Source: Candidatus Limnocylindrales bacterium
GTDB lineage: Bacteria > Desulfobacterota > Binatia > UBA1149 > CAITLU01
Assembly: GCA_035626395.1 (NCBI GenBank)
Contig: DASPNR010000030.1
Location: 310,001 to 374,000 of the forward strand
Length of the DNA stretch: 64,000 nt
Reading direction: 5' to 3'
The notes beneath the pieces were generated by a model. That model searched no databases. It was not told the origin of the DNA and saw nothing but the letters and a program-made list of their open reading frames with translations. The position numbers and the translations under genes are program-made. Within the stretch, counting starts at the first letter, position 1. Each line of letters begins with the position of its first letter. Below are positions 1 through 8,373 of the stretch, piece by piece.

Positions 1-1
1 C

Positions 2-1537
2 CTCAGTCGCATCGCCGGCCTGGTTCGCCAGCGCGTGTTTGCGCACTATTTCGGACAGTCCGATCCGGGCGACGCCTTCAACGCCGCTTTCAAGATTCCC
101 AACCTTCTGCAGAACCTTTTCGGCGAGGGCGTTCTGTCGGCGTCCTTCATCCCGGTCTATTCGAGCCTGCTGGCACGCGGAATGGAGACGGAGGCGCGCC
201 GTGTGGCCGGAGTCGTCGCCTCGCTCCTGGCGCTGGTGACGACGGTGGTGGTGGCGGCCGGGGTGTTCGCCACGCCCTATCTCGTCGACTGGATCGCGCC
301 GGGCTTCGAGGCCGAAAAGCGCGCGCTTACGATCGTACTGGTGCGGATCATCTTTCCCGGCACCGGGCTTCTGGTGCTGTCGGCATGGTGCCTGGGGATT
401 CTCAACAGCCACCGGCGCTTCTTCCTGTCCTATACCGCGCCCGTGCTGTGGAGCGCGGTGATGATCGCCGCGATGGCATGGTACGGCGCAAGCGTCGAGC
501 TGCCGCAGCTCGCGGTGGTGCTGGCGTGGGCGTCGGTGGCGGGCTCGGCGATGCAGCTCGCCATCCAGCTGCCGTTCGTGTGGCGGCACACTCGCGGCAT
601 GCGCCCGTCGCTGTCCATGGATTCTCCCGACGCGGCCTCGGTGGTTCGCAACTTCGTGCCGGTGTTCGTCGGCCGCGGCGTCGTGCAGATCAGCAGCTAC
701 ATCGACTCGATCCTTGCCAGCTTCCTTCCCACCGGAGCGGTCACCGCGCTGGCGAACGCGCAGACTCTCTACACGCTTCCGGTCAGCCTCTTCGGCATGG
801 CCGTCTCGGCGGCCGAGCTGCCGGCCATGTCGAGCATGGTGGGCGAGAAGCACGAGGTCGCGCAGTATCTGCGCGGCCGGTTGTCGACCGGCCTCGTTCG
901 GATCGCATTCTTCATCATTCCCTCGGCGGTCGCGTTCGCCGCCTTCGGCGATCTCATCGCGGCGGCGTTCTATCAGACCGGACGCTTCGGGCGCGGCGAT
1001 GCGCTATGGGTATGGGGGACGCTGGCGGGCTCCTCGGTCGGGCTGCTGGCGGTCACCTTCGCGCGACTGTACGCGTCGGCGTTCTACGCGCTGCGCGACA
1101 CCCGCACGCCGCTTCGTTACGCAATCGTGCACGTCGTCGTGGCCACGGCGCTCGGCTACGCTTTCGCGCTGCCGCTGCCGGCTGCGCTCGGTCTGGACGC
1201 GAGATGGGGCACGGCCGGGCTGACGCTGAGTGCGGGACTGGCAGGATGGGCCGAGCTGGTGCTGCTGCGAAGGGCACTGGCCGCGCGCATCGGCGAGACC
1301 GGGCTGGCAACGCCGGTGGCGCTGCGGCTGTGGTGGGCGGCACTCGTCGGCACCGCTCTGGGGTCGGCCACGCGCGTGCTGCTGCCGGACGGGCTGCATC
1401 CGGCGCTGGCGGCGCTGATCGTCCTTGCGCCATACGCAGCCGGCTATCTTGCCGTCACCTGGGCCAGCGGTGTCGCCGAGGCGCGCACGCTCATCACGAC
1501 GTTGCTACGGCGCGCCCGCCTGGCGCGCCCTGCCTGA
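2..1537 (+). CDS. murJ: MurJ lipid II flippase, 5' end outside window
   Basis: Inner-membrane flippase that moves the peptidoglycan precursor lipid II to the periplasm. The reading frame is open from base 2 and its first residues read LSRIAGLVRQRVFAHYFGQS, the usual N-terminal region of MurJ/MviN. The start therefore lies upstream of the window, and the GTG at 35 is internal. About 511 residues are present with many hydrophobic segments, close to the family's roughly 500-530, so only a short N-terminus is missing. The coding sequence ends 17 bp before trmO, which has its own ribosome binding site, so the two may be co-transcribed. The peptidoglycan genes proper lie 22 kb downstream; murJ is not part of that cluster here. 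Confidence 0.93.
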   Translation, partial: LSRIAGLVRQRVFAHYFGQSDPGDAFNAAFKIPNLLQNLFGEGVLSASFIPVYSSLLARGMETEARRVAGVVASLLALVTTVVVAAGVFATPYLVDWIAPGFEAEKRALTIVLVRIIFPGTGLLVLSAWCLGILNSHRRFFLSYTAPVLWSAVMIAAMAWYGASVELPQLAVVLAWASVAGSAMQLAIQLPFVWRHTRGMRPSLSMDSPDAASVVRNFVPVFVGRGVVQISSYIDSILASFLPTGAVTALANAQTLYTLPVSLFGMAVSAAELPAMSSMVGEKHEVAQYLRGRLSTGLVRIAFFIIPSAVAFAAFGDLIAAAFYQTGRFGRGDALWVWGTLAGSSVGLLAVTFARLYASAFYALRDTRTPLRYAIVHVVVATALGYAFALPLPAALGLDARWGTAGLTLSAGLAGWAELVLLRRALAARIGETGLATPVALRLWWAALVGTALGSATRVLLPDGLHPALAALIVLAPYAAGYLAVTWASGVAEARTLITTLLRRARLARPA

Positions 1538-1554
1538 ATTTTGGAGGACCACGC

Positions 1555-2019
1555 ATGATCACCCTCGAGCCCATCGGCCACGTGCGAAGCCGCCGAAACG
1601 ATCTGAGCGACGACGATTGGGGAGACGTCGTCGCAACGATCGAGCTTGCCGAGACCTTTCCCGAGGAGGCGCTCCAGGGCCTGGAGGAATTCTCTCACGC
1701 CGAAGTCCTGTTTCACTTCGACCGCGCGGCCGAAGAGAGAATCGAGCGCGGCGCGCGTCATCCGCGCGGCAATGAGAACTGGCCGCGCGTGGGCATCTTC
1801 GCGCAGCGCGGAAAGGACCGGCCCAATCGGCTCGGATCGACGATCGTGGAAGTTCGCTCGCGCACGGGACGGGTGCTGGAGGTCGTGGGGCTGGACGCGA
1901 TCGACGGCACGCCCGTGGTGGATATCAAGCCCGTGATGAAGGAGTTCCTGCCGCGATCGCCGGTGCGTCAGCCGCAATGGGCAACCGATCTCATGCGCGA
2001 CTACTGGAAGGCGCGCTGA
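1555..2019 (+). CDS. trmO: TrmO/TsaA-family tRNA methyltransferase
   Basis: Small single-domain protein of the TsaA/TrmO family (formerly UPF0066). The E. coli member methylates t6A37 of tRNA-Thr with S-adenosylmethionine. The 154 residues open with ITLEPIGHVRS, the typical family start, and contain the conserved stretches HPRGNENWPRVGIFAQRGK and VVDIKPVMKEF. ATG is preceded by GGAGGA at 1543-1548 with good spacing. It follows murJ on the same strand. It lacks the C-terminal extension of E. coli TrmO, so the exact tRNA substrate is inferred. Confidence 0.88.
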   Translation: MITLEPIGHVRSRRNDLSDDDWGDVVATIELAETFPEEALQGLEEFSHAEVLFHFDRAAEERIERGARHPRGNENWPRVGIFAQRGKDRPNRLGSTIVEVRSRTGRVLEVVGLDAIDGTPVVDIKPVMKEFLPRSPVRQPQWATDLMRDYWKAR

Positions 2020-2052
2020 CCGCGCCGGCCTCCATCGCGGCTCCGATGGTCG

Positions 2053-2487
2053 TCACCGCTGTGACTGCGCCCAGGCGACGATGGCATCCGCGCTCATTGC
2101 GCCCGACTGGCGCGCGACTTCACGCCCGTCCCTGAACAGGGCCAACGTGGGAATGCTGCGGATCGCGTAGCTGGCGCTGATCTGCTGCGCCTCCTCCGTG
2201 TTGAGCTTGGCCAGGCGGAAGCGCGGCTCCAGGCGCTGCGCCGCCTGCTCGAAGTGCGGAGCCATGGCTTTGCACGGGCCACACCACGGAGCCCAGAAGT
2301 CGACCAGCACCGGAATCCCGTTGTTCGTGATGTGGCGCTGGAAGTTGACGCTGTTCAGCTCGAGCGGATGCCCCTGGAACAGCGCGCGCTTGCAGCGACC
2401 GCACGTCGGATGATCTGCGAGCTTGGCAGCGGGCAGGCGATTGATTGCGTCACAGCCAGGGCACACGACGTGAAGCGAATCGGCCAT
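2053..2487 (-). CDS. trxC: Thioredoxin 2 with N-terminal zinc ribbon
   Basis: Cytosolic thiol-disulfide reductase of the thioredoxin 2 (TrxC) type. The 144 residues begin with a zinc ribbon formed by Cys9, Cys12, Cys29 and Cys32, followed by a thioredoxin fold with the WCGPC active site at 68-72 and the cis-Pro loop SIPTLALF. This is the normal TrxC architecture and length (E. coli TrxC is 139 residues). The ATG at 2487 was chosen over the longer open frame because AGGAGG lies 7 bases upstream and homology starts there. It is divergent from the SGNH hydrolase gene. In E. coli trxC is OxyR-regulated; no such site is visible here. Confidence 0.93.
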   Translation of the reverse strand: MADSLHVVCPGCDAINRLPAAKLADHPTCGRCKRALFQGHPLELNSVNFQRHITNNGIPVLVDFWAPWCGPCKAMAPHFEQAAQRLEPRFRLAKLNTEEAQQISASYAIRSIPTLALFRDGREVARQSGAMSADAIVAWAQSQR

Positions 2488-2669
2488 TTTTGCGCCTCCT
2501 GCTCGCGGCCGTGCCGCGCTTACTTTCATGATGAAGATAGGAGCTCCGGCCGAAGTGGCAATGCACGGAATTCGCCGCCGCCGGTCTGGCCAAACCTCCT
2601 GCTGGCTGCTAGTTGCTGATGTTGCGACGGGGTGGGCCGCGCAACAACAGTCCGTTCGGAGGGTAACCA

Positions 2670-3767
2670 ATGAAATTCCGTACCATGCGAGGGCACGCTG
2701 CCGTGCTCTCGATGCTGGGCGTCATCGCGCTTGGAACCGACGCTTTGGCAAGCACTCTGACCCAGAACGTTTCCTGGACCATCAACCGTGCTGACAGCTC
2801 GGTAAAATACCGCGTCGTCGCCTACGGCGATTCGATCTATGCCGGCTACAACGGTTCCATCTCCTCGGTTGCCCTGTATTCGGGCGCCCACGTCCAGGGC
2901 GACTATGCGCAGACCAAATGGCGCACGGACGTCGAGGTCATCCGCCGCACCAAGTCAGGCGCCAAGGCTGACGACATCTACAACAACAAGATCGTCGCCG
3001 AGCGTTCGTACATGCAGGCGAGCAACACGCGCATCGTCACCTTCGAGATGTGCGGCAATGACGGCCTGCAGGCGCGCAGCAACTTCGCGGGCCAGAGCGG
3101 CACCTGCAACTACGGCCCCCTCAACACCGCGCTGGCCAACTGCACGACGTACCTGGAGCGGGCGATGCAGTTCATCAACGCCAACGCTTCGCCCAATGTG
3201 AAGCTCAAGCACGTCGCCAACCTGTACTACCCGGGGTACGACGCCGACAACGCGCTGGCCAGCTGCACCGATTCGGCGACCGGACAGCGTCCCAACAAGC
3301 AGCAGGTCTTCCTGCCGTACCTGGCGCGCATGAACTGGCGCGCGTGCAACTTCGCCAACACCTACGGCTTCAAGTGCAGCGACAGCTTCGCCGAGTTCAT
3401 GGGCCGCGATTACGACTGGAACGGCGACGGCCAGGTCGACGCGGCGGCGCTGCGCTACGTCCAGGGTGAGTCCGAGTCGGCGTACGTCAACCGGATCGTC
3501 AACACGCTTCGCTCGACGATCCGCGACGCCAACTTCAAGGGAGTCAGCTCCACGACGACCTACGACTACATTCAGTCGGATAACACGCATCCGACCTATG
3601 CGGGCGGCACGGTCTATGTGGGCTTGTTCGGCGGCACCGGCTCGGGCTCTGGGGCTCCCGACTTTTCCGACAGCCAATACGTCGGCGGCAAGAACCCCAT
3701 CTGGAACCGCTATGGTCACGAGCGCATGGGCTGGGCCAACTCGGTGTTCAACCCGCTGGCGCCGTAA
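2670..3767 (+). CDS. Secreted SGNH/GDSL-type hydrolase
   Basis: Probable exported esterase or lipase of the SGNH hydrolase superfamily; the substrate is unknown. A signal peptide covers about residues 1-28. The catalytic blocks are visible: GDSI at 53-56 (Ser55 nucleophile), GND at 129-131 (Asn130), and DNTH at 304-307 (Asp304/His307). An EF-hand-like calcium loop of the form DxNxDGxxDxxxL sits at 249-260, just before the C-terminal third. Its twelfth position is Ala rather than Glu, so calcium binding is uncertain. Six cysteines suggest disulfides in the periplasm or outside the cell. ATG has a strong GGAGGG Shine-Dalgarno, and the gene is closed by a clear intrinsic terminator 40 bp downstream. 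Confidence 0.8.
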   Translation: MKFRTMRGHAAVLSMLGVIALGTDALASTLTQNVSWTINRADSSVKYRVVAYGDSIYAGYNGSISSVALYSGAHVQGDYAQTKWRTDVEVIRRTKSGAKADDIYNNKIVAERSYMQASNTRIVTFEMCGNDGLQARSNFAGQSGTCNYGPLNTALANCTTYLERAMQFINANASPNVKLKHVANLYYPGYDADNALASCTDSATGQRPNKQQVFLPYLARMNWRACNFANTYGFKCSDSFAEFMGRDYDWNGDGQVDAAALRYVQGESESAYVNRIVNTLRSTIRDANFKGVSSTTTYDYIQSDNTHPTYAGGTVYVGLFGGTGSGSGAPDFSDSQYVGGKNPIWNRYGHERMGWANSVFNPLAP

Positions 3768-3807
3768 TCGCGCCAGGACGTGACGCGAACGCCGCGTCTG
3801 CTTCCAG

Positions 3808-3850
3808 GGCCGTCGCATCCTCGACAGCGAGATGCGACGGCCTTTTTTTT
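3808..3850 (+). terminator. Rho-independent terminator after the SGNH hydrolase
   Basis: A 12-bp perfect stem (3808-3819 GGCCGTCGCATC with 3831-3842) and an 11-base loop, followed directly by eight T. It lies 40 bp after the hydrolase stop codon, so it ends that monocistronic transcript and insulates the next gene. Confidence 0.92.
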
Positions 3851-3916
3851 GCCGGCGCCGGCATGGCTGCCGGGATTGCCAGGCCGGGGGCCGCAATCTA
3901 ACGTGCGAAGCCGTCG

Positions 3917-4669
3917 ATGAACGAGATGCCCGACAGGAAGCCCGGCGCCGAGGATGATGGCGTGCGGATCGTCGCCAACCAGCGGCGGCATGTGAGCCCC
4001 ATCGAGATACTGGCGGGCATCGCGATCCTGGCCGGGGTCGTGCTGATCGTGGCGCCGCTGGCATCGGGGCTCTGGCAGACCTCGCCCGAATCGGCCGCCG
4101 CCGAAGTCGCGCAAGTCGATGACGAAGACGGGGCTTCGCCGCGGCGGCGCAAGGCTCCGCCGCCGCCGGCTGCGGCGTCCTCTGCGCCGGCGCCCGCGGC
4201 GGGACCATCGGCGGCGGCGCAGGCGCGTCGCAAGGTGATCGTGCCGCACACCGGGCTGGAGCATCACGAGAACCGCGACGTTTCGGGCCGCGACGAGGGC
4301 AAGCCCGGGCGAGCGCAGAACAAGAAAGATCAGCCCGAGATCGACGCCAAGGATTACATCGAGGCGCTGCGCGCGGCCGGGGAGACCGAAGGCATCGCCG
4401 CCTTCCCGCCGCCGGGCACCGATCCGCCCAAGTCGGGCCTGATCGTGCCCGAAGACTACGAGCTGCCCGAAGGCTACGTCCGGCACTATCAGACGACCGA
4501 TGACGGCGAGCAGCTCGCGGCAATCCTGATGTTCTCGCCCGACTACGAGTTCTACGATCAGAACGGCAACCCGCTTCCCGTTCCCGATGACCGGATCGTG
4601 CCGCCGGAGATGGCGCCGCCCGACCTGCCCTTGCGAACGTTGGACGTGCCGGAGAGGAAGCGCCGCTAG
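3917..4669 (+). CDS. Single-pass membrane protein of unknown function
   Basis: I do not recognise this 250-residue protein. A charged N-terminal segment of about 27 residues is followed by one hydrophobic helix (about 28-52, IEILAGIAILAGVVLIVAPL), then an Ala/Pro/Arg-rich low-complexity linker to about residue 115. The C-terminal half is polar and proline-rich, with several short acidic-aromatic stretches such as SPDYEFYDQNG. That predicts a short cytoplasmic tail and a periplasmic domain. No clear ribosome binding site precedes the ATG; a second ATG three codons on is equally possible. Codon bias matches the neighbours, and it sits 26 bp upstream of the next gene on the same strand, so it is probably real and possibly co-transcribed. 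Confidence 0.65.
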   Translation: MNEMPDRKPGAEDDGVRIVANQRRHVSPIEILAGIAILAGVVLIVAPLASGLWQTSPESAAAEVAQVDDEDGASPRRRKAPPPPAAASSAPAPAAGPSAAAQARRKVIVPHTGLEHHENRDVSGRDEGKPGRAQNKKDQPEIDAKDYIEALRAAGETEGIAAFPPPGTDPPKSGLIVPEDYELPEGYVRHYQTTDDGEQLAAILMFSPDYEFYDQNGNPLPVPDDRIVPPEMAPPDLPLRTLDVPERKRR

Positions 4670-4695
4670 GCGCGGCGTCGCATGAGGAGCTTTTG

Positions 4696-6153
4696 ATGGG
4701 AACGTTCGTGCGCGCCTCGAGCCTCGTTGCAGCGATGGTGCTGACGGCCGGCGTCTCCACCGCCGGCGCCGTCCACGACGGTCGATGCGACAGCGACAAG
4801 TTCCGGGCGGCGGCGCGTTCGGCGCAGAAGCGCGTGATCTGCTACGCGCGTGCCCGCGGGACCGGCAGCGACCTGAGCGATCAGTGCACGGACAAGGCCA
4901 CGGCGATCCTGCAGCGCGGATTCTCGATCGCGCAGGAGATCGGCGCGTGCAGTGTCGACGGTGACGATACAGGGCTCCAGAATCTCGCCGCTGCCTTTGC
5001 CGCCGATGCCGATGCGCTCTTCGCTTCGAGTCCTGCTCCGAACCGGTGCGCGGCCGACAAGCTGCGCCGCATCAGCCGCGCCGTCGCCGATCATCTCGCC
5101 TGTCATGCCGCCGCCGCCGCCGAGCAGGTCGCGGTCGACGAGGCGTGCGTGGAGGCGGCCGCGCAAAAGCTGGTCGATGATTTCCAGAACATTGCGGTGC
5201 GCAGGACCTGCGCCGGTGAGGCTGGGGATGCGCAATCGCTGATCGAGTCGCTGTCGGCCGATTCCGCGGCCGAGATCCTTGGCGCGATCGCAGGGTCGCC
5301 ACCGACCGGTCTTGTCGGCACCGTCGACGGTGGCATCATCGAGCTGTCCTGGACGCATCCGGACCCGGATAACGGCCTCAGCCACGCCAAGGTCCTGCGG
5401 CGGCTGAACGCTGCGCCCGATGGTCCCGACGACGGTCAGGCGACCGAGGTGTTCTTCGGCGTCGGCGAACAGGCTGCCGACGATCTGACGTTGCTGCTGC
5501 CCGATACCGCCGAAACGCCCCGCACCTATCACTACGCCGTCTACGCCTGCACGAGCGCGGAGCAGTGCGAGGTGAACGGCAGCCACGATGCCGTTACGCC
5601 GACCATCGTGCAGGCGCTGCGTGCAGGCGGCTACGTCATTCATTGGCGTCACGCTTCCGCTGACGTCTGCAGCGACCGCACCGACCTCGGCAAGGCCGAC
5701 AGCACGTCGGTGCCGAATTGGTGGCGCACCTGCGACAGCAACTGCGCCACGACCACCGCTCGTCAGCTCAACGACACCGGCCGCGCCGAGGCCGTCGCGA
5801 TCGGCGACGCCTTCGCCACGCGCGGAATTCCCGTGGGCCGCGTGATCAGCAGCGAGTTCTGCCGCAACTTCGAAACGGCGGCGCTGATGGATTTCGGGCC
5901 GGTGGTCGAGGAAACCCCGCTGATCACCTACTTCGTCTACGACGAAGGCAATCGCTGCGCGCATTCGTACGATCTGCTGGCGCAGACGCCGGCTGCAGGA
6001 ACGAACACGGCGCTGATCGGTCACGCAGGCTTTTCGTGTCCGGTGCTCGCCGCGCTGGCCTGGTCAGAAGCGGCAATCTTCAAGCCCGACGGTGCAGGTT
6101 CATCCACGTTCATCGCGCGGGTGCTGGACGATGGGTGGCTGGGGCTGCCGTAG
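4696..6153 (+). CDS. Secreted Cys-rich/Fn3-like/histidine-phosphatase fusion
   Basis: Three-part exported protein of 485 residues. After a signal peptide (1-25) come two tandem 87-residue helical modules, each with four cysteines at identical spacing: Cys31-49-64-85 and Cys118-136-151-172. A beta-rich region at about 205-300 (GLVGTVDGGIIELSW...YHYAVYACTS) looks like a fibronectin type III fold. Residues 305-485 match the histidine phosphatase superfamily: a WRHA motif near 317-320 in place of the usual RHG, LNDTGRAEA, a VISSEFCRNFETA block and a late GHAG. The N-terminal catalytic motif is therefore atypical, though the His is kept. ATG at 4696 has GAGGAG six bases upstream; a TTG one codon earlier is less likely. 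Substrate unknown. Confidence 0.78.
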   Translation: MGTFVRASSLVAAMVLTAGVSTAGAVHDGRCDSDKFRAAARSAQKRVICYARARGTGSDLSDQCTDKATAILQRGFSIAQEIGACSVDGDDTGLQNLAAAFAADADALFASSPAPNRCAADKLRRISRAVADHLACHAAAAAEQVAVDEACVEAAAQKLVDDFQNIAVRRTCAGEAGDAQSLIESLSADSAAEILGAIAGSPPTGLVGTVDGGIIELSWTHPDPDNGLSHAKVLRRLNAAPDGPDDGQATEVFFGVGEQAADDLTLLLPDTAETPRTYHYAVYACTSAEQCEVNGSHDAVTPTIVQALRAGGYVIHWRHASADVCSDRTDLGKADSTSVPNWWRTCDSNCATTTARQLNDTGRAEAVAIGDAFATRGIPVGRVISSEFCRNFETAALMDFGPVVEETPLITYFVYDEGNRCAHSYDLLAQTPAAGTNTALIGHAGFSCPVLAALAWSEAAIFKPDGAGSSTFIARVLDDGWLGLP

Positions 6154-6346
6154 AAGGAAAGTGGACAGCCGCAGAAGTTCTGGCAACTAAGCGGAGCAAC
6201 AACAGCTTCGGACGCCGTCGAGTCCGCAGGCTCATCTGTCAGCGAAACGGTTAACGCTTGCCTCGTGCATCGTAGAGACAGTGCGATTCGATCCCCTGGC
6301 CGCAGCCGAGCACCGGTCTGCGGCCAAACTGCGCGTTGGCCGATGG

Positions 6347-6372
6347 GGCGGGAGACGTCGGCGTCTCCCGCC
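6347..6372. terminator. Hairpin between convergent genes, probable terminator
   Basis: An 11-bp perfect stem (6347-6357 GGCGGGAGACG with 6362-6372) and a 4-base loop. It lies 20 bp beyond the stop of the minus-strand DUF1566 gene and 190 bp beyond the convergent plus-strand gene. Neither side has a long T-run, so termination efficiency is uncertain. Confidence 0.5.
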
Positions 6373-6391
6373 TTGCCGATCTAGCCCGGAA

Positions 6392-7714
6392 TCATTGGCC
6401 GCGGACGGCACGAACGCGAGCGGTAAAGCTCTTTCCCGTGTGCCAGGTCAGACCGGGCGCGAAGTCCACCAGCCAAGCGGAGCTTGGATTGCCGGCGTAG
6501 GAGGTGGAGGACCAGTAGTTGTTGACCGACCCCGTGCAGCTACAGGTGTCAACCGTACACGCGGACGAGCATCCAGTCTCCAGGACGCTTACATCAGTGG
6601 CCGGCGTGGTCCGACCAAGATTGACCAGGCTGTCCACCTCGAACCTGTTCGGCAGCCGCCAATCGTTGTGACCGGCGTAGTTGGCGGCGTTCATGTTTGC
6701 CACTTTGGTGAACGCGTCTGTCCAGTTGTACGTGGTGTCGATGCTGTGACTAGCCGGGCAGGATCCACCCGTGCACAAGATTTCCCACTCCAGTCCGGTC
6801 ACGTTGTCGAGAAGCGTTCGCTCGCCGGCGACCGTCGTGTCGAAGGAGTAGCTGCGCGCAGCGCCGGCCCGCGTGTCTCCGTCCTGCACATTGGCCGGCA
6901 CTCCAGGGCAGGCAACCATGGAGCCGCCGCTGGCGCACAGCGTCTGCCCCGTTTCCGGCAAGATCGGATCGACTCCCGGCATCACGCCGCCCGGACCGCA
7001 CAGCAAACCCGGGCGTCCGTCGTCGACCGCGCCATCGATCGCCGTTTCGATTGCATCCAAGGCATTGCACGCATCGGCCACGGCTGTGTCGGTGCATGAT
7101 GCACACGTCGTCCCGCACGTCTCATCCAGCGCCAGAATCCCCGGTCGGACTGCATCCAGCCATTCGAGCAGCCGCGGAACCCGCGTCGCCACCGCCTGCT
7201 GAGCGCCACACGTCCCGGCCGCCGTGAGGCAAGATACCCATTCGTCGAGGTCGTCGATCGCGCCGTCACTGCCGAAATTGGAGCACCAGGAATCGAGATT
7301 CATCGCTTCGATCTGCTCTGCGAGCATCCCGGTGCCGATGATGTCTTCCTCTGCGTGCAGCACTTTGTCGGGATCCACTGCGGGATCGCATGCCGCATTG
7401 ATCTTGGCCGCCATTCGGCCCGCAATGGTCTTTAGTGGATCCGCCGAGTTCTCCAGCTTCAAAAGAGCCTTCATACACGTTGCCGCTGCGTCCTCGGGAG
7501 ATCCCGGGGGCACAGCGGACTGCTCTGCGATCACTGCCTTGCTCATGGCGTCTGCGCAGGAACTCACGGCCTTGACGTACTGCTGCGTGTACTTGAGCAA
7601 CTCGCTGCCGGCGGTCCGCTGACACCCATGAAGCGTAGCCTCAGGTTGCGCGAATGCGGCCGATGCTGTGACGGCAAGCACTAAGGTACACGTGATCCAT
7701 CTGAAAACCATCAT
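6392..7714 (-). CDS. Secreted Cys-rich protein with C-terminal DUF1566 domain
   Basis: Exported protein of 440 residues. A signal peptide (1-22, cleavage after FAQ) is followed by a helical Cys-rich region with Cys31, 53, 80 and 109. Its pattern recalls the duplicated modules of the upstream histidine-phosphatase fusion, though with wider spacing. More Cys-rich sequence follows to about residue 270. The C-terminus (about 300-438) is a DUF1566/Lcl_C-like domain, recognised from TGLEWE, NDWRLPN, a YWSSTSYAG block and a final VRAVRGQ. The domain is common in surface proteins of unclear function. ATG has a good AGGAG six bases upstream. The gene looks somewhat less GC-rich than its neighbours. 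Confidence 0.82.
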   Translation of the reverse strand: MMVFRWITCTLVLAVTASAAFAQPEATLHGCQRTAGSELLKYTQQYVKAVSSCADAMSKAVIAEQSAVPPGSPEDAAATCMKALLKLENSADPLKTIAGRMAAKINAACDPAVDPDKVLHAEEDIIGTGMLAEQIEAMNLDSWCSNFGSDGAIDDLDEWVSCLTAAGTCGAQQAVATRVPRLLEWLDAVRPGILALDETCGTTCASCTDTAVADACNALDAIETAIDGAVDDGRPGLLCGPGGVMPGVDPILPETGQTLCASGGSMVACPGVPANVQDGDTRAGAARSYSFDTTVAGERTLLDNVTGLEWEILCTGGSCPASHSIDTTYNWTDAFTKVANMNAANYAGHNDWRLPNRFEVDSLVNLGRTTPATDVSVLETGCSSACTVDTCSCTGSVNNYWSSTSYAGNPSSAWLVDFAPGLTWHTGKSFTARVRAVRGQ

Positions 7715-8093
7715 CTATCTCTCCTCAATAATTGGCGTGTTTACGCGTTGCTCGTGCGTGCCGAATTGGCAGCCATAGATCCCGCGCATCCGACAGATAG
7801 GTGGCTGGCAGAGTACGTGCAAGGATGTTCTTGCCCTGCCTTTGGCGGCAGCGTATTGCTGATTCGGTTCCAGCTCCGATACGGCTGTCAGCGCTCATCG
7901 GTAAAGCGCGCTCCGTTACGTTGCGGGTAGCAAGCCGACCAGATCGTCGCCCTCGCGCAGTCTGACGATCGCGCTCGCGTTGGAGGCCCAACGCACGGTG
8001 ATGCGTTGTCCTAGGCGACCCGAGCGCCACGATTAGGTCAAGATCACACCGGGGCGATGCCGCAGCAGACAGGCGTGCGGCGAACTCAGCGAA
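7715..8093. other. Intergenic region without a supported gene
   Basis: Holds the promoter side of the minus-strand DUF1566 gene. No open frame has a convincing start, length or family resemblance. A 37-codon minus-strand stretch ending at a stop near 7928 (…RITVRWASNASAIVRLREG…) reads like protein but has no start codon and may be a decayed fragment. Confidence 0.5.
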
Positions 8094-8123
8094 GAAAGTG
8101 CTGCCCAGGGCCGGAATTGAACC
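8094..8123 (-). repeat. Partial copy of the tRNA-Phe 3' end
   Basis: Thirty bases that match 8180-8209, the T-arm and acceptor 3' end of the neighbouring tRNA-Phe plus five flanking bases, with a single mismatch. The offset is 86 bp. The mismatch changes the CCA end of the copy to GCA. The rest of the tRNA is absent, so this is a remnant and not a gene. Such duplications of a tRNA 3' end are typical footprints of integrases that use tRNA attachment sites, but no integrase is nearby. Confidence 0.75.
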
Positions 8124-8184
8124 TGAGCCGCGAGCTGGCGAGCGGCGAACTCGACGTGGTCTCGAAGCGTTGGCGCAACGAAAG

Positions 8185-8260
8185 TGGTGCCCAGGGCCGG
8201 AATTGAACCAGCGACACGGAGATTTTCAGTCTCCTGCTCTACCAACTGAGCTACCTGGGC
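8185..8260 (-). tRNA. tRNA-Phe (GAA)
   Basis: A complete 76-base cloverleaf: acceptor GCCCAGG paired with CCTGGGC, discriminator A and an encoded CCA. The D-arm is GCTC/GAGC, the anticodon stem GGAGA/TCTCC with loop CTGAAAA (anticodon GAA), and the T-arm GCTGG-TTCAATT-CCGGC. It lies 113 bp downstream of gshB on the same strand. Confidence 0.97.
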
Positions 8261-8373
8261 ACGAGGGAGGAGAGAGGGTGCGGCGCCTACCGGCGCGGCG
8301 GCTTCCCGTGTACAGGCGCGATGTTTTCCGGTCAAGTTCGCGCCCGGACGGCGTTTCCTGAGCTGGCACGACC

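Noticed and set aside
7725-8030. 101-codon minus-strand open frame upstream of the DUF1566 gene, and an overlapping 37-codon protein-like stretch.
   Set aside because: No ribosome binding site, Arg-rich composition typical of shadow frames, and the protein-like stretch has no start codon.
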